A stretch of 64,000 nucleotides of DNA from positions 24,926-88,925 of the forward strand of contig CAWUIM010000006.1 in NCBI GenBank assembly GCA_963922595.1, in the 5' to 3' direction. Positions 33,914 through 42,080 of this stretch are shown here, piece by piece. A program made the translations under genes and the position numbers. Each line of letters begins with the position of its first letter. The stretch's first letter is position 1. The DNA comes from JAJFFW01 sp963922595 (GTDB lineage: Bacteria; Pseudomonadota; Alphaproteobacteria; Caulobacterales; Parvularculaceae). The notes below the pieces were generated by a model. It had not been told where the DNA came from. It did no database searches and saw only the letters and a list, made by a program, of their open reading frames with translations.

Positions 33914-36906
33914 CAGTTGCTTTCCTCTTCGGTTCGTCGTGCGCCATGACCGCCGACGACGCCGGGAACAGCGATTGCGATTTCACGCCGATTGCCGACC
34001 CAGTCTTTTGCCGACGCTTCGCCTTCGGTCGGCGATCCTTTGAGATCTGCCCCATACCGAAGCACAGCGGTCTCGTCGGGCGATTGAGGCATGTCAGGAA
34101 GAGCGTCAAATTGAGGAGCGGCGCGCCCGACTTCATTTGGGGCGCATTTCGTGATCCGAACGCGCAAGTCAAACCACGCGGCTTGTCCCGTAACCGGATC
34201 GGAATTCGAATAACGCTGCCCGTCTTTGCGCGCAGGAAGCAGTTCGTCGATCAGGTGATTAAGCAAAAATCCCTTTTCTGATTCAGGCGCGTTCTCCTGA
34301 AGTCCCCACGCTTTTTTTCGTTTCCCGATCGCATTCCACGTCCATACTGTGTGGGGATTAACGCCGGTTACGAGTTTCGCCTGTCCCTTGACGCGACCGT
34401 TACGGCTTTCAATCCAAATCCAGTCGCCATTATCGACGCCCAGCGACTTCGCCGTATCCTTGTGAATGTATAATTCGTTCCAGGAGGTGATCTGCCGCAA
34501 CCAGGCGTTTTGCGATCCCCATGAGTGATACATATGCATAGGCCGTTGCGTCAGCGCATGGAGCGGGTACTCATCGTCCGTTTCCAGGAAATCTTCTTCA
34601 AACGGTTGGTACCAAATCGGCAGAGGATCAAAATATTTAACAACGCGTGCGCGATGCCTATCCGGCGGTTGGTACTCGCCATGCCCTAAAGCTGCAAGTC
34701 GAAATTTCTGAACGGGTTCTGAATAAAGTTGGTGGATGATAGGCTCAGTGTTCGGAATCCATCCCATGCTATGGGCGTAGTCCAAATAGTCTTTATTCAC
34801 GCATTTGAAATATTGTTGGTTCGCTGGGAATTCGTGACTCCAGAAGGAACCGTTTTCGATGTATTTGTCGAGCTGCCCGGCGTTCGGCGCGCCCCGGCCA
34901 TGTTGGTCGCCTTTTTCGCCGCGCCATCCCGCCAGCGGCCCGAGGCCCGGCGCACGCTCATGGTTGACCATGTAATCTGAGTATCCGCCTGGATATTTGG
35001 GCGCGCCGTCATCGTTCACCAACCCTGGAAACTTCAGACGCGCGCCAAGATCGAGAAGCACATCCTGAAATGGGCGCACATCTCTGTCCGGCTTGACGAC
35101 GGGATACCGAATAGCGTCTGCCGGGCCATGGGCGCTTGAAATTGGACGGTCGAGGAGAGAAATGCAGTCATACCGTTCGAAATAAGTGGTGTCCGGCAAA
35201 ATAAGATCGGCATACGGAACCATTTCCGAGTAATACGCGTCGGAGTAAATTATCTTTGGTATCTTGTACTGCCCGTTGTCGGCTTTTTCCGTGAGATATT
35301 TCAGCGTGCCCTTGATATTCATCGACGAATTCCAACTCATATTCGCCATATACATAAAGAGCACATCGATATTGTGAGGATCGCCCGCCCAGGCGTTGCG
35401 GATGACCATGTGCATGAGACCGTGAGCGCTGAGCGGGTTTTCCCATGAATAGGCCTTATCGATTCGTAATGGCTCCCCGTTGTCGTCAACGAGCAAGTCT
35501 TCGGGGCCGGTTGGCGTGCCAAGCGGCATGCCCTCGATTGGCGTCTCTGATTGTGTTCGCGCGCCAGCCGGTTTCGGGCCCGGCGGAATTGGTTTCGGGT
35601 ACGGCGCTTTATTGCGCCAACCGCCGGGAACATCCACTGAGCCAAGTAACGTTTGCAAAAGGTGAATAGCGCGGCATGTATGAAACCCGTTTGAATGGGC
35701 GGAGATGCCGCGCATGGCGTGGAATGATACCGGCCGTCCGATCATTTTTTCATGCCGACGACCCCAAGCGTCCGTCCACGGCGTATCAATGACGACTTCT
35801 TGCTCAAATGCGACTTCGGCGAGTTCAGCGGCGATCCGGCGAATGGTGTCAGCGGGAATTCCTGTTTTGGCGGATATGCTCTCGGGCGCATATTGTTGGC
35901 CAAGGTAACGTTTAGCGATCAGTTCAAAAACAGGAACCGCCTTCCGGCCATTTTTTAGCTTGCGCTCGCCGACCAACGCCGGCGAGAGATCCCCTTTAAG
36001 GGCGCTGACAATTTTCTTCGTATTGACGTCGTAACAGACGGGATCGCCGTTCTTGTCTCGCGCGAAGAGCCCGTCGTCATCATGACCGGGATTATCGATG
36101 ACAAGCCAGGGCGCGTTCGTGTATCGAGCGAGCGAGGCGAAGTCGACTTTTTCCGCGCGCAGTAATTCATGGATGATGGAAAAGACAAATAAGCCGTCCG
36201 TGCCGGGGCGAACGCCAATCCACTCATCGGCGACAGCGGAATAACCGGTTCGGCAGGGGTTGACCGAAACGAACTTCGCGTCGCCGCGGGTCTTTATTTT
36301 TCCAATGCCCATCTTGATTGGATTGGAATCATGATCCTCAGCGACGCCGAACATCATGAAATAGCGGGTCAGATCCCAGTCAGGTTCGCCAAACTCCCAA
36401 AAGGCGCCGCCAAGCGTGTAGATTCCCGCCGCCGCCATGTTGACGGAACAAAACCCTCCGTGGGCGGCGAAATTCCGCGTGCCGAATTGACTCGCCCACC
36501 ATCCCGTAAAGGACTGGCTTTGGTCGCGGCCCGTGAAGAAGGCGAGGTTGGAAGGGTCTTTTTTGCGGGTTTGGCCGAGCCAGTCCGTCGCGATTGAGAG
36601 GGCCTCTTCCCATTCAATTTCTTTAAATTCGCCGGACCCGCGTTCTCCCACGCGTAGCAACGGTTTTTTGAGCCGCGCCGGCGAGTATTGATTCATAATC
36701 CCCGCCGACCCTTTGGCGCACAATACGCCCTTGTTCACCGGGTGATCGGGATTGCCTTCAAGATAGCGGATTTTTCCGTCTTTGAGATGGACGCGTACGC
36801 CGCACCGGCAGGCGCACATATAACATGTGGTCTTTTTGACTTCGTCGGAGGGGACCGTCGACAGCGACACTTCCTCTTTCACTGTCGCAAATGGATTCAA
36901 AGTCAA
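33913..36906 (-). CDS. soeA: Sulfite dehydrogenase molybdopterin subunit SoeA
   Basis: 997 residues, DMSO-reductase family. The N-terminal cluster motif is C28-x2-C31-x3-C35-x27-C63. It lacks a twin-arginine signal, which separates cytoplasmic SoeA from periplasmic relatives such as polysulfide/thiosulfate reductases. SoeABC oxidises sulfite to sulfate and delivers electrons to quinone. The closest alternatives by sequence are polysulfide reductase-like or DMSO-reductase-like enzymes. Context (sHdr, persulfide dioxygenase, Moco genes) strongly favours SoeA. Its promoter region (36907-37068) carries an ATCAG-N6-CTAAT element, so it is likely part of the shared sulfur regulon. Confidence 0.92.
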   Translation of the reverse strand: MTLNPFATVKEEVSLSTVPSDEVKKTTCYMCACRCGVRVHLKDGKIRYLEGNPDHPVNKGVLCAKGSAGIMNQYSPARLKKPLLRVGERGSGEFKEIEWEEALSIATDWLGQTRKKDPSNLAFFTGRDQSQSFTGWWASQFGTRNFAAHGGFCSVNMAAAGIYTLGGAFWEFGEPDWDLTRYFMMFGVAEDHDSNPIKMGIGKIKTRGDAKFVSVNPCRTGYSAVADEWIGVRPGTDGLFVFSIIHELLRAEKVDFASLARYTNAPWLVIDNPGHDDDGLFARDKNGDPVCYDVNTKKIVSALKGDLSPALVGERKLKNGRKAVPVFELIAKRYLGQQYAPESISAKTGIPADTIRRIAAELAEVAFEQEVVIDTPWTDAWGRRHEKMIGRPVSFHAMRGISAHSNGFHTCRAIHLLQTLLGSVDVPGGWRNKAPYPKPIPPGPKPAGARTQSETPIEGMPLGTPTGPEDLLVDDNGEPLRIDKAYSWENPLSAHGLMHMVIRNAWAGDPHNIDVLFMYMANMSWNSSMNIKGTLKYLTEKADNGQYKIPKIIYSDAYYSEMVPYADLILPDTTYFERYDCISLLDRPISSAHGPADAIRYPVVKPDRDVRPFQDVLLDLGARLKFPGLVNDDGAPKYPGGYSDYMVNHERAPGLGPLAGWRGEKGDQHGRGAPNAGQLDKYIENGSFWSHEFPANQQYFKCVNKDYLDYAHSMGWIPNTEPIIHQLYSEPVQKFRLAALGHGEYQPPDRHRARVVKYFDPLPIWYQPFEEDFLETDDEYPLHALTQRPMHMYHSWGSQNAWLRQITSWNELYIHKDTAKSLGVDNGDWIWIESRNGRVKGQAKLVTGVNPHTVWTWNAIGKRKKAWGLQENAPESEKGFLLNHLIDELLPARKDGQRYSNSDPVTGQAAWFDLRVRITKCAPNEVGRAAPQFDALPDMPQSPDETAVLRYGADLKGSPTEGEASAKDWVGNRREIAIAVPGVVGGHGARRTEEESN

Positions 36907-36988
36907 AACCGCTGTCCTCCCTAGCGTATGCCGACCGGACGGTGTTGTCGCGTTTGCTTCCGCCGTCCGTTGTTTTATAGCGCCGAAT

Positions 36989-37004
36989 ATCAGGATATTC
37001 TAAT
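36989..37004. promoter_or_regulatory. ATCAG-N6-CTAAT operator upstream of soeABC
   Basis: Sequence ATCAGGATATTCTAAT, one mismatch to ATTAG-N6-CTAAT. Read toward soeA it is ATTAGAATATCCTGAT followed by AT, which creates a TGATAT -10-like box. The element lies 83 bases before the soeA start. Confidence 0.65.
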
Positions 37005-37068
37005 ATGAGCCTGCCAAGAAACGGGCCGGATATCAAACACAAATATGACTGGTGAACGAACCATCGTG

Positions 37069-38007
37069 TCAGCGGATAATCATGACGGAATTATGGGCTT
37101 GCTTTAGAACGTCATAGGCGACGCTTGTTTGAAAAAAACGTCGCAATCCCTTGACATCAGAATCCGCCATGACGATTACCGAGAAGGGCTTGCCGCGCTC
37201 GATGATTTCTTTCACCGGATCGCCCTCAGCCACAGTGGCGCTCTCCACCGTTACGCCCGCCTGTTTGATACTGTTTTTCGCAAGATTAATCGCCAATTCC
37301 GCCGCCGGAATATCCGTGTCCCGCTCGGCGACTGACAACAAGTGGACAGGGCAGTTGCACCGGCTCGCCATCACGGCGTCTTTTTGCGCCGCAGCAATGG
37401 ATTTTTCGTCGTGAGTTACGCAGATCAAATGACCATGGTTCTCTTCGATCTCTCTGGCGAGGAGCACCGCGCCGCGGTGTTCGGTCACGACGGTTCTGGT
37501 GACGCGCCAGTTAATTGATCCGCGCGCGTTGGTCTGATCGTGGTCCTGCATCGCGACAATCGTGATGTCGTAGGGATTCAATTCACACTCATCGAGAATG
37601 CCGCGTTCGACAGACGGCGACACCATCAGTTTGAGCGTGATTTGCGCGCCGGTGTCGCTCGTATAAACGACCATATTGTCGCCGAGGCGATCGCCGATGA
37701 CATCTTTATGGACCGACTCCGACTTCCACTCTTCGTCCATATAGCCGAGTTCGATTAGCTGGTTCCTGGCGTTTTCAAGGGCCTGCATGCCAGGGAGTTC
37801 AAGGCCCCATTCCAGCATATTCTCGCGCGCGAGCGACATGCCGATGCCGCCTGACTCCATGCTCTTGTCGACAGGGCGCACATAAAGAAGCGTGATGTCG
37901 GCGTCGTTGCCCTTGCCGATACGAACGGCGTAGCGAAGGCCGCGGTAGGATTCCTCCGAACCGTCAATACACAGGAGAATATTAAAGCGCTTCTCGTTAA
38001 ACGTCAT
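37069..38007 (-). CDS. Tandem universal stress protein (UspA family)
   Basis: 312 residues made of two Usp-like halves. The first starts with FNILLCIDGSEESYRGLRYA and the second with HLICVTHDEKSIAAAQ. The C-terminal part KPFSVIVMADSDVKGLRRFFQTS resembles the nucleotide-binding end, although the usual G-x2-G-x9-G(S/T) loop is degenerate. It follows the SLC13 permease gene by six bases, so the two are one transcription unit. Usp proteins next to transporters often modulate transport or stress survival; the link here is inference. Confidence 0.85.
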   Translation of the reverse strand: MTFNEKRFNILLCIDGSEESYRGLRYAVRIGKGNDADITLLYVRPVDKSMESGGIGMSLARENMLEWGLELPGMQALENARNQLIELGYMDEEWKSESVHKDVIGDRLGDNMVVYTSDTGAQITLKLMVSPSVERGILDECELNPYDITIVAMQDHDQTNARGSINWRVTRTVVTEHRGAVLLAREIEENHGHLICVTHDEKSIAAAQKDAVMASRCNCPVHLLSVAERDTDIPAAELAINLAKNSIKQAGVTVESATVAEGDPVKEIIERGKPFSVIVMADSDVKGLRRFFQTSVAYDVLKQAHNSVMIIR

Positions 38008-38013
38008 AGTCCG

Positions 38014-39501
38014 TCAGAGTCCCAGCAAGGGCCAATATGCTAACGCCGCAAACAATAGCACGGTCGTTGAGATGAGCGCCATCAGCGAGCCGGCTCTCAA
38101 AAAGTCTCTTGGCGTTAGAAATCCGGATGAATATACGATCGTCGCCGCCGGGGTGCCGACCACCGTCAAATAGGCGAAGGACGATGACACCGCCGTGATG
38201 AAGCCCATGCGGATCGCGCTTTCCCCGGCCATGCCCGCAAGGTTCAGCGTGATCGGACCAAGAACGGCGACCGCCGCCCCGTTTGACATGGTGTTGGTCA
38301 CAAAAGTGGTTAAGACGGACGTGGCCGCCCACAAGCCAAAACCTTGATCCACGCCAACTGTACTGAGCGCCTGCAAAAAACTATCGGCGGCCCATTGGGC
38401 GGCGCCGGTGTCTTTCATCTGTACGCCAAGCGAAATCGCCGCCGCATAAAGCAAGACGACCCCCCAATTGACGCCACTATTGAGATCGTTCCACCGAACC
38501 AGGCCCGCTATGAGGAAGAACAAAGCGCCGCAAATGGCGATGACGCCCAAGCCAAACTTGTCCGACAGAAAAATCCAGCCCAGCAACGTCAGGAAAAATC
38601 CCAGGATCGACAACCAGTCACGCGGCGTCATTGAACCTTGTTCGGCGATCTGCATTCTCAATCGAACGATTGCTCGTGATATATTGCCTTGCTTCGGTTT
38701 GAAAATCCGCAACAGCAGGAAGGCGACAAAGGGCGCTTGGATGAGAAAAAGCGGATAACAGTAAAGCGCCCATTTCACGTACCCAATGAGAAATTTTGAA
38801 GTTTCTGGATTGAGGGGATCGTAAAAAAATTCTCGCCAATAGCCGATCATGATGGCGTTTCGCGCCCCGCCCGATGGCGTGCCGATGCTGGCGATCGAAC
38901 AACCGTAAGCGATGGAGAACAACAGAACGGCGGCGAGACTGCGAACCTCGGATTTGTCCGACGATACGAGCGACACCAGTGTAAGCGCCACCGGAAGCAT
39001 CATCGCCGCGACCGTGTGCTCGCCGATGATGGACGCTAGAATGCCGGAAATCAGAATGATACCAACGGAAACATTGGCGGGCTTGGGGCCAGTGAGGCGC
39101 ACGATCAAATAAGCAATTCGTTTATCCAGACGCTGTTTGACGATAGCGACCGCCAACATCAACGATCCCATAATGAACAGGACGGAGTCGCTCATCAGAC
39201 TCCGGGCGACGACGTTAGAGTCGATCTTTAATAGGTAAACCTGACCGACGATAATGAGGAGGGCGACGGCGGGCAGGGGAATCGGTTCTGCAATAAAGAG
39301 GATCACAGCCATGATCGTCATTGCGAGAACAATGTGTCCTTCGCGCGTCAGCCCCTCCGGGGTCGGCAAGCTTAAAAAAACGGCGCCGAAAAGAGCGGTG
39401 ATAAACAGCCATTTTTTTTCATTCAAAAAAAATGCAAGCCCCCGCAGGGCGGGTCGGCCCGAAAGCTGAATTCTCGGGGCTCTAATTTCAAAGCGAGCCA
39501 T
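38014..39501 (-). CDS. SLC13/DASS-family anion permease
   Basis: 495 residues with about 11-12 membrane segments. It has the DASS pattern of two hairpin re-entrant regions: GEHTVAAMMLPVAL plus IASIGTPSGGARN in the first half, and TNTMSNGAAVAVLGP plus VVGTPAATIVYSSG in the second. The family moves dicarboxylates, sulfate and related anions with Na+. Within a pathway that ends in sulfate, sulfate or sulfite movement is plausible, but a dicarboxylate substrate cannot be ruled out. It is co-transcribed with the UspA gene. Confidence 0.88.
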   Translation of the reverse strand: MARFEIRAPRIQLSGRPALRGLAFFLNEKKWLFITALFGAVFLSLPTPEGLTREGHIVLAMTIMAVILFIAEPIPLPAVALLIIVGQVYLLKIDSNVVARSLMSDSVLFIMGSLMLAVAIVKQRLDKRIAYLIVRLTGPKPANVSVGIILISGILASIIGEHTVAAMMLPVALTLVSLVSSDKSEVRSLAAVLLFSIAYGCSIASIGTPSGGARNAIMIGYWREFFYDPLNPETSKFLIGYVKWALYCYPLFLIQAPFVAFLLLRIFKPKQGNISRAIVRLRMQIAEQGSMTPRDWLSILGFFLTLLGWIFLSDKFGLGVIAICGALFFLIAGLVRWNDLNSGVNWGVVLLYAAAISLGVQMKDTGAAQWAADSFLQALSTVGVDQGFGLWAATSVLTTFVTNTMSNGAAVAVLGPITLNLAGMAGESAIRMGFITAVSSSFAYLTVVGTPAATIVYSSGFLTPRDFLRAGSLMALISTTVLLFAALAYWPLLGL

Positions 39502-39747
39502 TCAACAATTCCATACCGGCATAGGCGGTGATGCTTCTTGTTAGAAACGATGACCAAAGAAAAACTTTGATGCTTGCGAGGCGCACTTAACGCAACAGGC
39601 GTCATAAATGCAATTGGCCTGTATCAAGTTGGCGTATGGCAATCTGCGAATGCGGCCGACGCACGACGCCGCGCCGTCTAGTACAACGCCCGCCACGGAT
39701 TGTTTGCGGCAGGCGTTGCTTTTACGGTCATATGCGATAATGCGATC

Positions 39748-41037
39748 TTAAAACTTAAATTTCCAACCGACCGTGAATTCAAGTTCGCTCAATCCGATCT
39801 CGATCGTCCTGTTTGGATTGGGGCCGAAGGGCGTCACTTCGATTCCTGAAACCGTTGACTCCGGCGCATAAAGGAAACTTGCTTCGAGGCTGTTTCTGGG
39901 GCCGAACGGTATTTCGAACCCTGCTGTGATGTGGTCCTGGATCGTGCCGGGCGCCAAAATGTTCAGCGTCACATCTTCGGGCCCGATCGGATTCGTATTG
40001 CGCGCATAGCCGGCGCGAAACGCTGCGCCGCCTGCTGTGCGATATTCGCCGCCCAGTTTGAACGCGTGGACGTCGTCCCAACCAAATCCTGGGCCGTCAG
40101 GTGAGCCGAAAGGCAGCATGACAGTCGTGGCGTTTCCAACTGCGTTGACGCCTTGATAATTAATCCAGCGATAGTCAAACGCGAGCGTTAGTTGCGGGGT
40201 TAAGTCGAACGCGACACCGGCTTGAATATTTTGCGGAATATCAAAGTCGCCGCCGTCGGCGAATAGGCCCGCATAATCTTCAAAACGGCTCATCCAAATT
40301 TTTGTTTGATATGACGCAGCGACGCGCAATCGAGGGGATAGTTCTGACTGTATGCCAATACGGACGCCGCCGCCGACGGACGTGTCCGTTTCATTATTCG
40401 TCAGATTTGCCGGATCGGACGAAACGCCCGCGAAAGCGCCGAGGCCTTTTCCTTCAAACTGTTGAATTGCAAAAATCGGAGAAACGCCAAGGCTAAACCC
40501 ACCGAAATCATGAGCGACGCCCACAGCGATAAAGGCCTGGTTCAAATTCACCCCGGTCGAACCGCCACAAAATACCCCTTGCGACGGCGACATCATCATC
40601 GTGCAGGACGGATTGGCTGCTTCTTCAAAATCCGTATTAAGTCCGCCATTGCCGTGCAGCGAAATCCCGAATGCCGTATTGGGGCCAATGGGCGTGCTGT
40701 AGGCGATGTTAGGAATTCCAAAAAGCTCAGTGTCGTTGCCGCGATTATCGCCGGCGGGAACGAAGCCGCCAGGCCCGGACCCGACGAAGCCGCGATCCGG
40801 GACGAAGAATGAAAGTGAAGCGGTAAGATTGCTGTCCAACCCGACAAGTCCCGCCGGATTAATCGCCAGGATTGTGGCGTCACGGCCGTCCGCTATGCCC
40901 GCCCCGGCCATCGCCTTGTTGCGGGCGCCGAAACCATGTTGAAAATATCCATCCGTCGCAAAAGCGCTCGTTGTTGACGTCAGTCCTACGCTGAGCGCTA
41001 TGGCTGACGCCGCTTTCTTAATGTCACGGGTACGCAC
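39748..41037 (-). CDS. OmpP1/FadL-family outer-membrane channel
   Basis: 429 residues. The start is GTG with a GGGAGGG ribosome site. The signal peptide is cleaved after AFA|T. The plugged N-terminus has the FadL pattern GFGARNKAMAGAG and INPAGL. The barrel ends in FTVGWKFKF. FadL proteins pass hydrophobic compounds (fatty acids, aromatics) across the outer membrane. Located between the SLC13/Usp and TusA/DsrE2 genes, it may admit hydrophobic sulfur compounds; that is inference. It has its own promoter just after the tusA terminator. A 246-base stretch downstream holds one hairpin (39683-39716) but no gene. Confidence 0.88.
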   Translation of the reverse strand: MRTRDIKKAASAIALSVGLTSTTSAFATDGYFQHGFGARNKAMAGAGIADGRDATILAINPAGLVGLDSNLTASLSFFVPDRGFVGSGPGGFVPAGDNRGNDTELFGIPNIAYSTPIGPNTAFGISLHGNGGLNTDFEEAANPSCTMMMSPSQGVFCGGSTGVNLNQAFIAVGVAHDFGGFSLGVSPIFAIQQFEGKGLGAFAGVSSDPANLTNNETDTSVGGGVRIGIQSELSPRLRVAASYQTKIWMSRFEDYAGLFADGGDFDIPQNIQAGVAFDLTPQLTLAFDYRWINYQGVNAVGNATTVMLPFGSPDGPGFGWDDVHAFKLGGEYRTAGGAAFRAGYARNTNPIGPEDVTLNILAPGTIQDHITAGFEIPFGPRNSLEASFLYAPESTVSGIEVTPFGPNPNRTIEIGLSELEFTVGWKFKF

Positions 41038-41105
41038 TTTGTGACCCTCCCTTTTTCCCTTTATTGCAGCGAGATTGCGTCTCGAATTCCCCTATCGAGC
41101 GTCAC

Positions 41106-41140
41106 AAAAAAAGCGGCATAGAAACTATGCCGCTTTTTTT
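41106..41140. terminator. Terminator overlapping the tusA stop codon
   Basis: AAAAAAAGCGGCATAG and CTATGCCGCTTTTTTT form a perfect 16-base stem with a 3-base loop, flanked by A and T runs that work in either direction. On the minus strand the tusA codons Lys-Lys-Ala-Ala-stop form the first arm, so the stem starts inside the gene. Confidence 0.92.
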
Positions 41141-41352
41141 ATAACAAATCTGAAGATCTCGCCGTCTTCCTCAGACTCCATCAATTCGTTGCCGGTGGTT
41201 CGGCAAAATGCTTCGAAGTCTTTCACCGATCCGGGGTCAGTTGCGAAGATTTCGAGTGTCGCGCCCGTCGACATTCCTTTGAGTGACTTCTTGGCTTTCA
41301 ATATGGGCAGCGGGCAATTTAAACCTTTCGCATCCAAGACTTCGTCAGCCAT
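41125..41352 (-). CDS. tusA: Sulfur carrier protein TusA
   Basis: 75 residues. The start at 41352 gives a standard TusA and follows a GGAG site; the reading frame extends 35 residues further upstream but without similarity. The active cysteine is C13 in the CPLP motif. TusA accepts persulfide sulfur from rhodanese or DsrE-type proteins and passes it to the sHdr system. It is co-transcribed with dsrE2 immediately upstream, and transcription stops at the hairpin that includes its last codons. Confidence 0.96.
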   Translation of the reverse strand: MADEVLDAKGLNCPLPILKAKKSLKGMSTGATLEIFATDPGSVKDFEAFCRTTGNELMESEEDGEIFRFVIKKAA

Positions 41353-41389
41353 AAATAAATGTCTCCATGTTCGATGTTGATATCTTCGA

Positions 41390-41920
41390 TCAGATATAAA
41401 GGTTGATGTCAGACTGCGTGGCGGATTCCATCCACGTCGCCGCGCCGCCGATTTCAATGCCGTCGATCATGTCGTCCGTCGTGTATTCGAACAGATCCAT
41501 GGTCATCTGGCAGGCGATAAGCCGGATTTCTGATTCAACCGCCGCTTCACGAAGCTCTTCAATCGACGCGACGCCCTTCTTCTTCATCATATTTTTCATC
41601 ATGGCTGTCGCGCCGGCGGTGACGCCTGGGATCATGCCCACAAGATTCGGCATGCCCATATGCATGCCCATCATCGGCATTTTCATGCCCGGATTGCCCA
41701 CAGTGCCGATCTCGAGGTTGAGATCCTTTTTCAAGAGGCCCAACCCATAAAAAGTAAAGAACATGGTGACTTCAACGTCCATCGCAGCCGCTGTCGTCCC
41801 GAGAATGAAGGGGGGGTAGGCCCAATCGAGTGTGCCCTTGGTCGCAATGATCGTCATATTCTTGGAATTATTCAGTGACGATTGCATCGCTTCCTCCGTG
41901 AGGGGAGTACCGTCAGCCAT
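41390..41920 (-). CDS. DsrE2-type sulfurtransferase
   Basis: 176 residues from the ATG at 41920, which has an AGGAGG site; an upstream start would add 17 residues before it. The family features are the N-terminal IIATKGTLDWAYPPFILG, a Met-rich loop (about 78-96, including MPMMGMHMGM) and the conserved cysteine in IACQMTMDLF. DsrE2/DsrE3A proteins are membrane-associated or cytoplasmic sulfur carriers that work with TusA and rhodanese in sHdr- and Dsr-based sulfur oxidisers. A degenerate ATTAG element lies in its promoter at 41998. Confidence 0.92.
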   Translation of the reverse strand: MADGTPLTEEAMQSSLNNSKNMTIIATKGTLDWAYPPFILGTTAAAMDVEVTMFFTFYGLGLLKKDLNLEIGTVGNPGMKMPMMGMHMGMPNLVGMIPGVTAGATAMMKNMMKKKGVASIEELREAAVESEIRLIACQMTMDLFEYTTDDMIDGIEIGGAATWMESATQSDINLYI

Positions 41921-41997
41921 ATATCCTCCTAATTCGCCGCAACAGGATTTTTCAATTGTTACGTCCTGCAATCTTCCAACAATTACGGCATTAGCGT

Positions 41998-42013
41998 ATT
42001 AGAATGTACTTAA
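41998..42013. promoter_or_regulatory. Degenerate ATTAG-N6-CTAAT element between dsrE2 and the deacetylase-like gene
   Basis: ATTAG-AATGTA-CTTAA: left half perfect, right half with two mismatches. Two more ATTAG half-sites flank it (41990-41994 and 42013-42017). On the minus strand CTAAT runs into AC, giving a TAATAC -10-like box for dsrE2. Confidence 0.5.
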
Positions 42014-42080
42014 TTAGCAAAAGTGCAACTTATCATGAGATTAGTCAACAACAATAACCAAGGCGCACCGGCGTATTGCG

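Noticed and set aside
33913..36906. Reading SoeA as a periplasmic polysulfide, thiosulfate or DMSO reductase
   Set aside because: There is no twin-arginine signal, and context with sHdr, persulfide dioxygenase and a DmsC-like anchor supports the cytoplasmic sulfite-oxidising enzyme.
39683..39716. Hairpin downstream of the FadL-like gene as its terminator
   Set aside because: The stem has a mismatch, and the short T-run is on the plus strand while the gene is on the minus strand.
41125..41457. Longer TusA with 35 additional residues
   Set aside because: The extension has no TusA similarity and overlaps the end of dsrE2. The start at 41352 gives the standard protein with a ribosome site.
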